A stretch of DNA of 64,000 bases from Niebla homalea (lineage: Eukaryota; Ascomycota; Lecanoromycetes; Lecanorales; Ramalinaceae): NCBI GenBank assembly GCA_019925105.1, contig JAHGAU010000019.1, forward strand, positions 930,001 to 994,000, given 5' to 3'. The notes under the pieces were generated by a model. That model had not been told where the DNA came from, ran no database searches, and saw nothing but the letters and a program-made list of their open reading frames with translations. Positions 15,305 through 28,056 of this stretch are shown one piece after another (within the stretch, counting starts at the first letter, position 1; each line of letters begins with the position of its first letter). The translations under genes were made by a program, and so were the position numbers.

Positions 15305-15481
15305 TGTTATGGCAGTACCTACCCTGGAGCCAGGGCTCCGGGGTAGGGCCTACCCCTGGGGGTGATCCCCGGGTAGACTACCTTCTCATATATGGTAATA
15401 GCGGCTTACCCTTAAGCGCTATTACCTACCCCGGATAGCTACTTTTATCCATGAGATGGCCGAGTGGTTATCACCCTGACA
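15305..15481. mobile_element. Solo LTR, 177 bp, not RIP-mutated
   Basis: A GC-rich 177-bp island beginning TGTTATGG and ending CCTGACA, flanked by perfect 5-bp duplications CGATT (15,300-15,304 and 15,482-15,486). TG...CA ends plus a 5-bp duplication are the hallmark of an LTR left after LTR-LTR recombination. The host LINE sequence resumes directly after it. The interior is rich in hairpins: 13-bp arms at 15,319-15,331/15,334-15,346 with one mismatch, and perfect 10-bp arms GGTAATAGCG (15,394-15,403)/CGCTATTACC (15,417-15,426). No internal region of this family occurs in the window. Strand cannot be decided because the termini are near-palindromic. Confidence 0.82.
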
Positions 15482-15914
15482 CGATTATAAGGGTTTTAAT
15501 ATTTATAGGTTTATTACTTTACCTTAATTTTATCAACAAAAGGAATAAGGTTATAAAAAACCTTTCAAAGAAAACCCGCGGCCGGCTAAAAAGGAAAAGG
15601 AAGAATAAATATTAATTACGGTAATTATATAAATCGGAAAGTATCTTTTATAACTAAAAAGATACGATAATAAATACTTATTAAGTATCTAATCAAAAAA
15701 CGGCCGTAATAATAAAATAAAAAAAAGTAAATACGATTAAAATAATAATAACGTATATACCGGTAAAAATATTTCAATAATATTATTTAAGATATTAATA
15801 TAAAGTAAACTTATAAAGAAACAGAAAAGTAATAAGTTTAAGGATAACCATTAAAAGTCTTAATCGTAATATTATAAGTTTTCTTTATAAAAGTATATAA
15901 ATAAATTATTACTT
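15482..15914 (+). mobile_element. LINE copy C, segment 2 of 3
   Basis: Continuation of copy C between the solo LTR and the insertion of LINE copy E. It corresponds to about 7,145-7,575 of copy A. It ends with the 12-mer AAATTATTACTT (15,903-15,914), repeated at 27,512-27,523 on the far side of copy E, which marks the target duplication. Confidence 0.78.
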
Positions 15915-18900
15915 GATATTAAATTTATATTCTGAATGATGGCGACGAACAAAGGGACCCCAGAGGTCTAAAACGATGCGTATACGTATAGCTTTCGTAA
16001 TAATAAAGAAAGTATATTAAATATAATAAGTAGAAATAGCGTAATAATTAATAATAAGGTAATAAACGGGCAAATAACCTATATTAATAAAAACGGCGAT
16101 AACGCGTATAAGTAATATAATAATAATAAACCGGATAACGCTTAAAATAAGTAAAGGAATTAAGGTTAATAAAATATATATATTAAAACGCGTAAAATAC
16201 GTAATAATAATACGGAGGTAATAAATAAATAAGGGGGTAAAAAGGCCGGTATAATATTAATAACGAAGGGTATAAATAGGGGGAAAAGGCAGAAAAACCG
16301 CGATAAAAGTATTATTAAGGGTATATAACAAAGAAATAAAATTGGTAAAAAGGATAAAACCTTAAAGGATTAAAAATAAAAGGCGGAAACAATACGTCGC
16401 CCGGTAAATAAAGGCAAAAAGGCGGTAAAGGAAATAATAAAGGCTTTAAAAGCACTCCTTATAATAAAGTAAAAGGATATTACGCTAAAGACTTAACCTA
16501 TATTACGGATTAAGCTAAAAGAATATAAGGGACTTTTATATAAAAATAAAAATAAAACTGGGGGAGACGGAGTAGCTACGGGGCTCTTAAGGGGCGGTAA
16601 TAAAAACGTTAATAAAAAAAAACGGCGGTTTAAGGTTAAGTATATAAAGTGAGGTTATAAAAATAACGGCCCCTTAAATAAAAGAAAATTAAATAATAAA
16701 AATAATAAAAAGGGTACCTATAATAAAGAATAAAAAAATAACGGAGGAGAAAACGGCCATATTAAGGAAAACGAGGATAATAACGATCCGTTTAATTAAT
16801 AATAAAAAAAAAACGCGGTTATAAAAGTAAACCCATTGTAGTTAATAAAGGCTTCTAAGGTAATAACGGAACCGTTAATAGAATAAATTACTATAATATA
16901 TAAATTATAAAGTAAAGATATTTTCCTTAGTATAACGTTTTTAAAAATAAAAAAAAAACTTAAAGAAATTTAAAGTTTAAACCGGTAAAGGAAAATATAA
17001 GTTAATTAAGGTTTTAAGGTAATTATTTACCGTTATAATAAATAAGATATACTTATTACGTTTTATAAAAACCGAGAAAAAAATTACGTTCAAAAATATA
17101 AAAAGGGAGAATACGGTTCTTTACTTAAAGCTTAAGAAGACTTCCTTCGGTAATAAAGAAACTTAACTTTTTAAGATATATAAAAAGGTAGTTTATTGTT
17201 ATATTAAGCGTAACGTTAATAAAAATATATAATAACGTTTTAAATAAAAAGATTATTAAAAAGGGATCTTTCAAAATAACTTAATTATAAAATAAAATAG
17301 CGGATATTTAGTAATATTTTAAGTAATAAAGCTATAAATAAGTTATTATAAAATATATAATTTATATTAAGGGCTATAATATTTATAAATATATAAAGTT
17401 AATAATCAAGGGGCTTATAAAGGGTACGTTTAAATATACCGTATATAATAAAGAAAAATATTTAATATAAGATTTTAAGTATATAATAAAATTTAAGGAG
17501 ATTAAACGTAAAAAGACCCGGATAACCGTAAAAATCCAACGGTATAATACGTATAAAATTAATTTAACGGGTTAATTAATTATAGCTTTAAAATATAAGC
17601 TTAATTAACCAGATAATAAGGGGTAAATAACAATAACGGATAAAGTAAAAAAGAAAAAGCTCCTTATAATTCCGACTTTAAAAGCCGGCCGTTTTACATC
17701 TTTAATAATAACCAGGAAAGTATTAAATTAAAAAACGCTCGGCTTTAATCAGAAATTTATAACTTAAATAAATATAAAAGAAAAAGCCTTTATAAAGATT
17801 AATATCTATTATATTAATATTTTTAAAAGTAATATAATATAATTTTTATATTAAAAAAAATTAAAGTAATAATATTAATATTTAAGTTTAAAAAGGTTAA
17901 AAACGTTAACGTTATAATAATATAAGAATTACCGTATAATATATATATATATTTATTTATTAATTTAAAGAAGGGGTTATATTTAGCTTTTAAAAGGAAT
18001 AAAAAAACCAGAATATACTTCTTTATAAATGAATAGCTTAATATAAATAATTAAGATATTACTTATTATAGTAAAAGTTTTTATATACTCCGTATTATAA
18101 AAGAAAAGGACTTAAAGGGTGACTTTAATATTTATAATATATATAACCCGTTATTAATTAATAAAGAAAAACCTTTTATAATATTATTACTTAAAGAAAT
18201 CTTAATTACTTTAAATAAATATATATTACTTAAAAACTTTAATTTATATTATTATATAGAAAATAAAAAAAAATTATAATAAATTACGTTAAATCGGATG
18301 ACTTATTAATAATTACCGCTTAAGTTAATTTTTTATTATTAATATTATAAGGAATTATTATATAAAAAAATTATAAATTTAAAATAATGATTAATTTAAT
18401 TCTTTATACGGAAAAGGTTACCGGTATGGTTATAATATATAAATTATAAAAGGACTTAAAATATAACTTAAATTATATACCGATATAAATAATCTTAAAT
18501 TAAACCGTTAATATAACCTTATTATTACCGGTAAGGAAAGCGTAAAAAATAGTTAAAAAAATAAAGGTTTATATAAAAGCGGAAAAGTTAATAAAATAAT
18601 TTATAGACCTCCTTTAATTGAATAATAAAGATTAAATTAATTTTTTATAAAGTAAATAATAAAAGCATTAAATAAAACAATTAATAAAATAATTTTAATA
18701 ATAAAGCTTTTTTAAAGAGTTAAAACTTATTAAAATAAAGAATATATAATTACGTTTATAAAAGTGAAAAAGTTAATTAAATAAGCTTTTAAATATAAAA
18801 ATTAAGAAATATTTAATTAATTAAGGGTTACCTAAAAAAAAAAAAAAAAAAGGAAAGAATTATTAAAAAGGTTAAATAAATATACTTTTAATCCATAATA

Positions 18901-20395
18901 TATAACTTAATAATTTTATTTTATAATATTTAAAAGGTAATGAAATATAATAAAAAATAAAATAAGAAACCAAAGTTTATTCTTCAATTCCCGCCTTTCA
19001 AGAGATCCCATAATATATTAATTAATATCTTTAATAATAAAATCGAAGCCCTTAAAGGAACATTTTTACTTCTTTTATTAAAAGTTAATTTAAATAATAT
19101 TAACGGCATTACGTACTTTAACCCTATATTAATAAGTAAAATAATAATATAAAATGTAATAATTAAAGCAATTAAAAAATTAAAAAAAGATAAAGCTTTA
19201 AAATTAAATAAAACTCTTAATAAATTCCTATTAATAATAATTTTACCATTTAAAAGGGTTTTTATTTATTTCTTTTAATATATTTTAACGTTAATTATTA
19301 TTTATATAAGTTTAAAAAAGTAAAAACGATTATCCTTAAGAAATTTATTAAGCCGGATTACTTTAAAATAAAGCCTTATAAATTTATTATATTCCTTTAT
19401 ACGTTAAAAAAGGCCTTAAAGACGGTAATAATAGAGATCCTTAATAACTATATAAAGAATTACGGACTTCTCCCCGATTAATAAATAAAATAAAGAAAAA
19501 TTAATCAATAAAAATAACCCTTAAAAAATTAATTAACGGCATATATACGGTATAAAATTACGGGAAAAAGTATATTATATGTTTTCTTTCTTTTAATATT
19601 ATAAATGTTTTTAATAAGATAAATTATTAAAAATTATTATATAACTTAAAAAGAAAAAAACATTATTTTTCTTAATTAAATAAATAAAAAGTTTCTTAAG
19701 TAATTAAGTTATATTAATTAACTTAAGATAAGAAATTAATTTAATAAAGCTTATTATAATAGGGATTCCTTAAGGATTTTTTATTTATATTATTCTTATT
19801 TTTTAACGGTTTATTAATGAAAGAGCTTATTAAATTAAAATAGAAAGTTTAAGTGAAAAGCTTTATTAACAACGTTTATTTCTTAATTTATAATATTTTT
19901 ATATATATAAATTATGTAAAATTAAAATAAATTTACGAAGTTTATTTTTAATGAATAAGAATTTATAAAACTTAGTTTATACTATATGAATATAAACTTA
20001 TTTATATAATTAAAAATTTAAAGTTATATAATATAATAATTATAATAAACTTAAATAAAATTACGGTAAAACCGGATATTAATATTAAAGTCTTTAATTT
20101 TTAAGTAAATAAAAAGCTTAATTAAAAAGATTATATAAGAAAGGTTTAAAAAAAAATATTTTATTTATTTTACCGTATTGATATAGGGAGTTATACTATA
20201 AAAAGCCCGGATTATTTATTAAGCTATAATAAAGCTAATTAGAATATTTATTATAATTATTTAATATATATTTAAAAATATTTTAGGATATAAAAAAGAG
20301 TTTATTTAGATATTATAAAAAATCTAAGACCGGTATTTAGGAGTAATTAACGGTACTTATAAAGTAACTTTTATTTTAATATTAAAATTTAAAAT
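15915..20395 (+). mobile_element. LINE copy E, segment 1 of 2 (middle of the nest)
   Basis: Copy E starts after a 24-bp leader, with its conserved first ATG at 15,939. It carries the same first-ORF block as the other copies (GGGACCCCAGAGG). It runs about 4.46 kb and is interrupted at 20,395 by LINE copy B; the rest continues at 26,212-27,511. The 12-mer AAAATTTAAAAT at 20,384-20,395 is the left duplication of the B insertion. Reading frames are closed by RIP-type stops throughout. Total length without copy B is about 5.8 kb, equal to copies A and B. Confidence 0.83.
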
Positions 20396-23300
20396 GGATC
20401 GAACTTGAATGGCGACGAACAAAGGGACCCCAGAGGTCCAAAACGATACGTATACGTATAGCTCTAGTAATAGTGAGAGAAATATATTAAGTATAATAAG
20501 TAGAAGTAATATGGTAATTAAGAATAAGGTAATAAACGGACAAGTAACTTATATTAATAAAAACGGCGATAACGCGTACGGACAATATAATAATAATAAG
20601 CCGGATAACGTTTAAAATAAATAAAGGAATTAAGATTAATAAAATATGCGTATCGAAGCATATAAAACGTATAATAATAATACGGAAATAATAGGTAAAT
20701 AAGGGGGTAAGAAGGCCAATACGGTATTAATAATAAGGGGTACGGGCGGGGGGAAGGGGCAAAAAGACCGCGGCGAAAGTACCATTAAGGGTATATAAAA
20801 GGGAAATAAGGTTAATAAGAAAAATAAAACCTTAAAGGATTAAAAAGAAAAGGCGGAGACGGTATATCGCCCGATAAATAAGGGTGAAAAGGCGGTAAAA
20901 GAAATAATAAAGGCCTTAAAAGGACTCTTTACGATAAAATAAAAGGATATTATATTAAAGACTTAATTAATATTATAAATTAAACTAAAAGGTATAAGGG
21001 ACTTCTATATAAAAATAAAGGTAAAGCTAAGGAAGGCGGAGCGGCTATAAGGCTCTTTAAGGACGGTAATAAAGGCATTAATAAAAGGTAAAAACGGCGG
21101 TTTAAAATTAAGTATATAAAGTGAAAATATAAAAGCGGCGGCCCCTTAAATAAAAAAAAGTTAAACAATAAAGGTAATAAAGGGAATACCTGCGGCAAAG
21201 AATAAGGGGATAACGGAGGAGAAAATAGCTATATTAAAGAAAGTAAAAATAATAATGGTCCGTTTATTTAATAATGAAAAGAGGAATATAACGGTAAAAA
21301 TAAACCCGTTATAATTAATAAAGGTTTTTAAAATAATAACGGAATTATTAATAAAATAAATTATTATAATACGTAAACTATAAAGTAAGGATATTTTCCT
21401 TAATATAGCGTTTTTAAAGGCGAAAGAAAGCTTAAAGAAATTTAAAACTTAAGTTAATAAGGGAAAGTATAAGTTAATTAAAATTTTAAAGTAATTATTT
21501 ACCGTTATAATAAATAAGATATACTTATTATGTTTTAAAAAAGCCGAAAAAAAAATTATATTAAAGAATATAAAAAAGGAAAATACAGTTCTTTATTTAA
21601 GGCTTAAGATTATTAATTATAAGCTTCCGTTAATAATAAAAAGACCTAACTTTTTAAAACGTATAAAGAAATACTTTATTATTATATTAAGCATAACGTT
21701 AATAAAAATATATAATAACGTTTTAAATAAAAGGATTATTAAAAAGGGATTTCTTAAGATAACTCGGTTATAAAATAGGGTGGTTAATATTTATTAATAT
21801 TTTTAGTATTAAAACTATAGATATATTATTATAAAATACCTTAATATTATAAGGTATACGGTTTACGTTAAGGGCTATAATACCCATAAATATATAAAGC
21901 TAATAATTAAGGGGCTTATAAAAGGTACGTTTAAATACGTTACGTATAATAAGGAAGGATACTTAATATAGGATTCTAAATATATAATAAGAGCCAGGGA
22001 AACCAAATATAAAAAGACCCGGATAACCGTAAAAATCCAACGGTATAATACGTATAAAACTGGTTTAATAAATTAATCAAAAATAGCCTTAAAATACGAG
22101 TTTAATTAATTAAATAATAAAAAATAAATAACAATAAAAAAAAGAAAGCTTTTTATAATCCCGACCTTAAAGGCCGGCCGTCCTACGTCTTTAATAATAG
22201 CTAGGAAAGTACCAGGTTAAAAAACGCTTAACTTTAATAAGAAATCCGTAACTTAAATAAGTATAAAAAAAAGAATTTTTATAAAGATTAATATATAATA
22301 TATTAACGTTTTTAAGAATAATATAATATAACGTCTATAATAAAAAAATTAAAGTTATAATACCGATATTTAAGTTTAAAGAAGTTAAGGACGTTAATAT
22401 TATAATAATATAAGAATTATTATATAATTTTTATATATATTCATTTATTAACCCGGGGGAAGGGTTTTATTTAACCTTTAAAGGGGATAAGATAACCAGA
22501 ATATACTTCTTTATAAATAAACGGCTTAATATAAATAATTAAGATATTATTTATTATAATAAAAACCTTTATATATTCTATATTATAAAAAAAGGGGACT
22601 TAAAGAATAACCTTAATATCTATAACGTATATAACCCGCCACCGGCCAATAAGGAAAAACTTTTTATAATACCGTTATTTAAAAAGGTTTTAATTACTTT
22701 AAGTAAGTATATATTGCTTAAAAACTTTAACTTATATTATTATATATAGAATGAAAAAACGCGTATAATAAATTATATTAAATCAGATAACTTATTAATA
22801 ATTATTATTTAAGTTAATTTCTTATTATTAATATTATAAGGGATTATTATATAAAAGAATCATAAATTTAAAATAATAATTAATTTAACCTTTAATACGG
22901 AAAAAATTGCCAGCATAATTATAATATATAAATTACAAAAGAACTTAAAATATAATTCAGACTATATACCGATATAAATAATTTTAAATTAAACCGTTAA
23001 TATAATTATATTATTACCGGTAAAGAAGGTATAAAAGACGGTTAAGGAAGTAAACGTTTATATAAAGGCAAAAAAGATAATAATATAATTTATAGACCTC
23101 CCTTAATTAAATTATAAAGACCGGATCGACCTTTTTATAAAGCGAATAATAAAGGTATTAAATAAAGTAATTAATAAAACTATCCTAATAATAAAACCTT
23201 TTTAAAGAGTTAAAATTTATTAAAATGAAAAATATATAACCGCGATTATAAAAATAAAAAAATTAATTAAATAAACTTTTAAATATAAAAATTAAGAAAT

Positions 23301-26199
23301 ACTTAATTAATTAAGGGTTGTTTAAGAAAAAAAAGAAAAAATTATTAAGAAGGTTAAATAAATATACTTTCGGTTTATAATATATAACTTAACGGTTTTA
23401 CTTTATAATATTTAAAAGTTAATAAAATATAATAAAGAATAAAATAAGAAATTAAAGTTTATCCTTAAATTCCCGCCCCTTAAAAGACTTAATAATATAT
23501 TAATTAATACCTTTAATAGTAAAATTAAGGCTTTTAAAAAAGTATTTTTCCTTTCTTTATTAAAAATTAATTTAAATAATATTAACGGCGTTACGTACCC
23601 CGACCCCGTATTAATAAATAAGGTAATAATATAAGATATAATAATTAAGGCGATTAATAGATTAAAGAAAAATAAAGTTTTAAAATTAAATAAAATTCCT
23701 AATAGATTCTTAGCAATAATAATTTTATTATTTAAAAAGGTCTTTATTTATTTTTTTTAAGTATATTTCAACGTTAATTATTATTTATATAAAGTTAAAG
23801 AAATAAAGATAATTATCTTTAAGAAGCTTATTAAGCCGGATTACTTTAAAATAAAGTCTTATAAACTTATTATATTTCTATATATATTAAGGAAAACCTT
23901 AAAAACGGTAATAGCGAGGATCCTTAACGATTATATAGAGAATTACGGACTTTTCCTTAATTAATAAATAAGAATAAGGAGAGGTTAATTAATAAAAATA
24001 GCCCTTAAAGGATTAATTAACAGTATATATATAATATAAGGTTATAGGAAGAAATATATTATAAATCTTCTTTTTTTCAATATTATAAATACCTTTAATA
24101 AAATAAATTATTAAAGGTTATTATATAACTTAAAAAAGAAAAAGATATTACCTTTCTTAATTAAATAAATAAAAAGTTTCTTAAACGATTAAACCATATT
24201 AATTAACCTAAAATAAAGGATAAGCTTAATAAAGCCCATTATAATAAGGATTCCTTAAAGATTGCTTATTTTTCCTATATTATTTTTATTCTTTAATAAT
24301 TTATTAATTAAAAAGCTTATTAAGTTAAAATAAAAGATTTAAGTTAAAAACTTTATTAATAATATTTACCTTTTAATTTATAATATCTTTATACGTATAA
24401 ATTATTTAGAATTAAAATAGGCTTATAAAGTTTATCTTTAATAAACGAGAATTTACGGGGCTTAATTTATATTATATAAGTATAAATTTATTTATATAAT
24501 TAAGACCTTAAAACTATATAATATAATAATTATAATAAACTTAAATAAAATTATAATAAAGCCGGATATTAATATTAAAGTCTTTAGCTTTTAAATAAAT
24601 AAAAAGCTTAATTAAAAGGATTATATAAGAAAAATTTTAAAAAAAATAACTTTATAAGAAAAAGGCCTTATTTATCTTGCTATATCGATATAAAGAGTTA
24701 CGTTATAAAAGGCCCAGATTATTTATTAAATTATAATAAAGCTAGTTATAATATATATTATAATTATTTAATATATATTTAAGGGTACTTTAAGATATAA
24801 GAAAAAGTTTATTTAAATATTATAAAAAGTCCAGAATCGGTATTTAAAAGTAATTAACGGTACTTATAAAGTACCCTTTATCCTGGTATTAAAGTTTAAA
24901 ATCTTTATACCGCCGATTGAAATTTTATTCAATTAAATAATTACTTAAGTAAGGTTAAAGAAATATATATACTTAATTATAATAATAGGAAACGGGCGGA
25001 TCCGCCAGAATCTTAATAAGCTTAAAGTTAAAAAAAATAAATTAAAGATATTTATCTCCTTTTTTATTAAAATAAAATAAAAATAAATTAAAAAAGAAAT
25101 TAACCTTATTAATATTCCGGAGGTTAACTTAAGCGGGTATAAATTCCCGTTAAATATAAAAAAGACTGAGATTAAGGGGATTTAAAGAGTAAAGATTATA
25201 GTAATTATTTTATAAGCTATAATAAAATAAATTAAATACTAACGGAAATATAGGGACTTTATATTTTAAAGTTATCGTTATTTAACTTTTAATAATAAAA
25301 AGATTATTAATAAGTATTTCTATTATTATAATATTATAAAGAAGGATAATAATATATTAACGATTTAACTTTAGACGGGTAAAAACGGTTTAATTTACTT
25401 TTTATTTATTATATATATTAAGGGTCGGATAAACGCCGGATATAAATACGGATAAAAAAAATAAAACGCCATATATATCTTTATTTTTTATCTTTTATTT
25501 ACGGAGGTTAAATTAAGATTTATTATAAAAGTTAATATTTATAATTATCGTTAAATATTATTTATAAAGCGTAATATTTAAATAACTATTAAATTTATAA
25601 TATCCATCGGATTATTACTATAGTTTAGCCTCGGTATAAAGATAAATAAGGTTATTAAAGACCTTATAAAAAAGGTTTATTATTAATTAAAAAAGGAAAA
25701 AGGAGCGGAAACCGGTTACGTTAATTATATGAACCGGAAAATATTCTCTATAGCCGTAAGGATATAATAATAAACGCTTATTAAAAGTTTTTAAAGGAAT
25801 TAACGGCGATAATAATATAAGAGGGATATATATTAAGCGCATAAGTATTAATAAGGATATTTAAAAGTAATATATAAAATTAAAATAATATAAATATATA
25901 AAGGAGTAGAAGAATAATAAGCTTAAGGATAGCCTTTATAAGGATATAATTATAATATTACGGATTTTCTTAAGGGAGTTAAAATATAAGAAATATATAA
26001 ATAAATTATTACTCTTTAAATAACCGTTAATATCTTTTACCTTAAGGGATAAAGGGTAAAAGTTTAATAAACGCCGGTTTTTATTTTAACGTTATAAGTA
26101 TCAGGTTTTTACAGTTACCAGTAAGGCCAAAAGGCCGCGTATTAAGGAACGCCGGAATTAGCTTAGCTAGACCCGTAGTATAAATCAATCAATCAATCA
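20396..26199 (+). mobile_element. LINE copy B, innermost and complete (5.8 kb)
   Basis: A full-length LINE copy inserted into copy E. It is bounded by a perfect 12-bp target-site duplication, AAAATTTAAAAT, at 20,384-20,395 and 26,200-26,211. It has a 13-bp leader, an ATG at 20,409 and a 3' tail of about four AATC units (26,183-26,199). The 3' end shares the motif GGAACGCCGGAATTAGCTTA with copy A. As the innermost element it must be the youngest of the A/C/E/B nest on this side, and it keeps the longest open piece of the first ORF (68 codons). The RT block is near 23,690-23,960. Confidence 0.87.
20409..20615 (+). pseudogene. LINE first ORF, 5' remnant (68 codons open)
   Basis: The start of the first (gag-like) LINE ORF, in its least mutated copy. 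It begins MATNKGTPEV and stays open for 68 codons before a TAA. The same ATG-led block occurs at 1963, 15,939 and 38,029, and with a lost start codon at 10,204. The residues are Asn/Tyr/Ser-rich, partly because RIP has converted codons, so the original composition is not preserved. No known domain is visible in this fragment. It is a relic, not a gene. The link to an RT-encoding second ORF is inferred from its constant position in the 5.8-kb element. Confidence 0.7.
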
Positions 26200-27511
26200 A
26201 AAATTTAAAATTTTTATACTATTAATTAAAATGTTATTAAATTAAATAATTACTTAAATAAGATTTAAAAGATATATATATTTAATTACGATAATAAGAA
26301 ACGGACGGATCCGCCGGAATCTTAATAAACCTTAAATTAAAAAGAATAAATTAAAGATACTTATCTTTTTTCTTATTAAAATAAAATAAGAATAAATTAA
26401 GAAAAAATTAATTTTATTAATATCCCGGAAGTTAATTTAAGCGTATATAAATTCCCAGTAAATATAAAAAAAATTAAAATTAAAAAGATTTAAAAAATAA
26501 AAACTATAATAATTATTTTATAAGTTATAATAAAACAAAACGAACGTTAACGGAAATATAAAAACTTTATATTTTAAAATTATTATTATTTAATTTTTAA
26601 TAATAAAAAGATTATTAATAAGTATTTTCGCCGTTATAATATTATAAAGAAGGGTAATAACGTATTAATAATTTAATTTTAAACGGATAAAAACGGTTAA
26701 ACTTATTTCTTATTTATTATATATACCGGAAATCGGATAAATACCGGATATAAATATAAATAAAGAAAATAAAACGCCGTATACGTTTTTATTTTTTATT
26801 TTTTATTTACGGAAGTTAAGTTAAAACTTATAATAAAAGTTAATATTTATAATTACCGTTAAATATTGTTTATAAAATAAAATATTTAAGTAACCGTTAA
26901 ATTTATAATATTTACCGGATTATTATTATAGTTTAATTTCGTTATAAAGATAAATAAAATTAATAAAAACCTTATAAAAAAAGCCGGTTATTAATTAAAG
27001 AAGAAAAAGAAAAGCGGAAACCGATTATATTAATTATATAAACCGGAAAGTATCTTTTTTAATTATAAAGATATAATAATAAATATTTATTAAAAGTCTT
27101 TAAAAAAGTTAATAACGATAATAATACAAAAAGAATATATATTAAATATATAAGTATTAATAAAAATTATTAAAGGTATTACGTAAAAGTAAGGTAATAT
27201 AAATATATAAAAGAATAAAAAAGCAATAAACTTAAAGATAACCCTTATAAGGATATAATCGTAATATTATAGATTTTCTTAAGGGAGTTAAAATATAAAA
27301 AGTATATAAATAAATTATTACTCTTTAAACGGCCGTTAATATCCTTTATTTTAAGGGATAGAAAGCAATAGTTTGATAAACGCCGGTTTTTACTTTAACG
27401 TTATAAGTATTAAGTTTTAACGGTTATTAATAAGGTTAAAAGGCCGCGTATTAAGGAACGCCGGAATTAACTTAGCTAGGTCCGTAGTATAGATCAATTA
27501 ATCAATGAATC
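26200..27511 (+). mobile_element. LINE copy E, segment 2 of 2
   Basis: The 3' part of copy E after the copy B insertion. It resumes with the duplicated AAAATTTAAAAT and reads on in register with 24,895-26,180 of copy B. It ends in a degenerate AATC/AATT tail at about 27,492-27,511. The shared 3' block (GGAACGCCGGAATTAACTTA) is present near 27,465. Confidence 0.82.
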
Positions 27512-27711
27512 AAATTATTACTTTTCAAATAATTATAAATACTTTTTATTTTTTAAAATAAGAATAAAGGTTAAATAAACGTTAATTTTTAATATTAATA
27601 TTATGGATATTAGGTTTTTACGGTTATTAATAAGGCTTAATAACCGATTATTAAGGAACGCCGGAATTAACTTGTTTTAATCCGTAATATAGATTAATTA
27701 ATTAATTAATT
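27512..27711 (+). mobile_element. LINE copy C, segment 3 of 3 (3' end and tail)
   Basis: Starts with AAATTATTACTT, the right-hand duplication of the copy E insertion, and reads through the conserved 3' block (GGAACGCCGGAATTAACTTG near 27,655). It ends in a tail of ATTA units, RIP-converted from AATC/ATCA, at about 27,690-27,711. R2-I resumes immediately afterwards. This closes the three-level nest. Confidence 0.77.
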
Positions 27712-28056
27712 AAATATATAAAGATATAAAAATATTTTTTTATAATAAAATAAATCAATACCGTTATATTAACGGAATTTTTCTTTAAAGAAATTATATT
27801 ATGGTTTAATATATTAATTAAAAATATAATTAATTAAGAGTTTTTATTTATTAATAAACTTTAAGGATTAATATATTATTAGGTAAAGATAAAGTATAAG
27901 TTAAATACTATTTTTTATCCGTAAACGGATAATTAAATATAATATTAAAATTAAGGCTTTAAATAACATTTAAAAACTTTTATTAACTTTAAATAAATAA
28001 ATTAAATAAAATTATTCTTTTTAATTAAATTTACTTATATAAACTTAGACTATTTA
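27712..28056 (+). repeat. R2 repeat copy I, segment 3 of 3 (3' end)
   Basis: Last ~345 bp of R2-I. It matches 34,530-34,870 of copy II, including the shared GTAAACGGATAATTAAATA block (27,922 and 34,734). It is followed at once by the 5' end of copy II. The two similar 3' ends flanking copy II could be mistaken for LTRs, but copy III and the start of copy I lack this sequence upstream, so it is read as the 3' end of the unit. Confidence 0.66.

Noticed and set aside
15451..15500. A real tRNA gene
   Set aside because: An A-box-like 5' part is visible, but no anticodon stem, T arm or B box (GGTTCGA) follows. The sequence passes from LTR end into LINE DNA.
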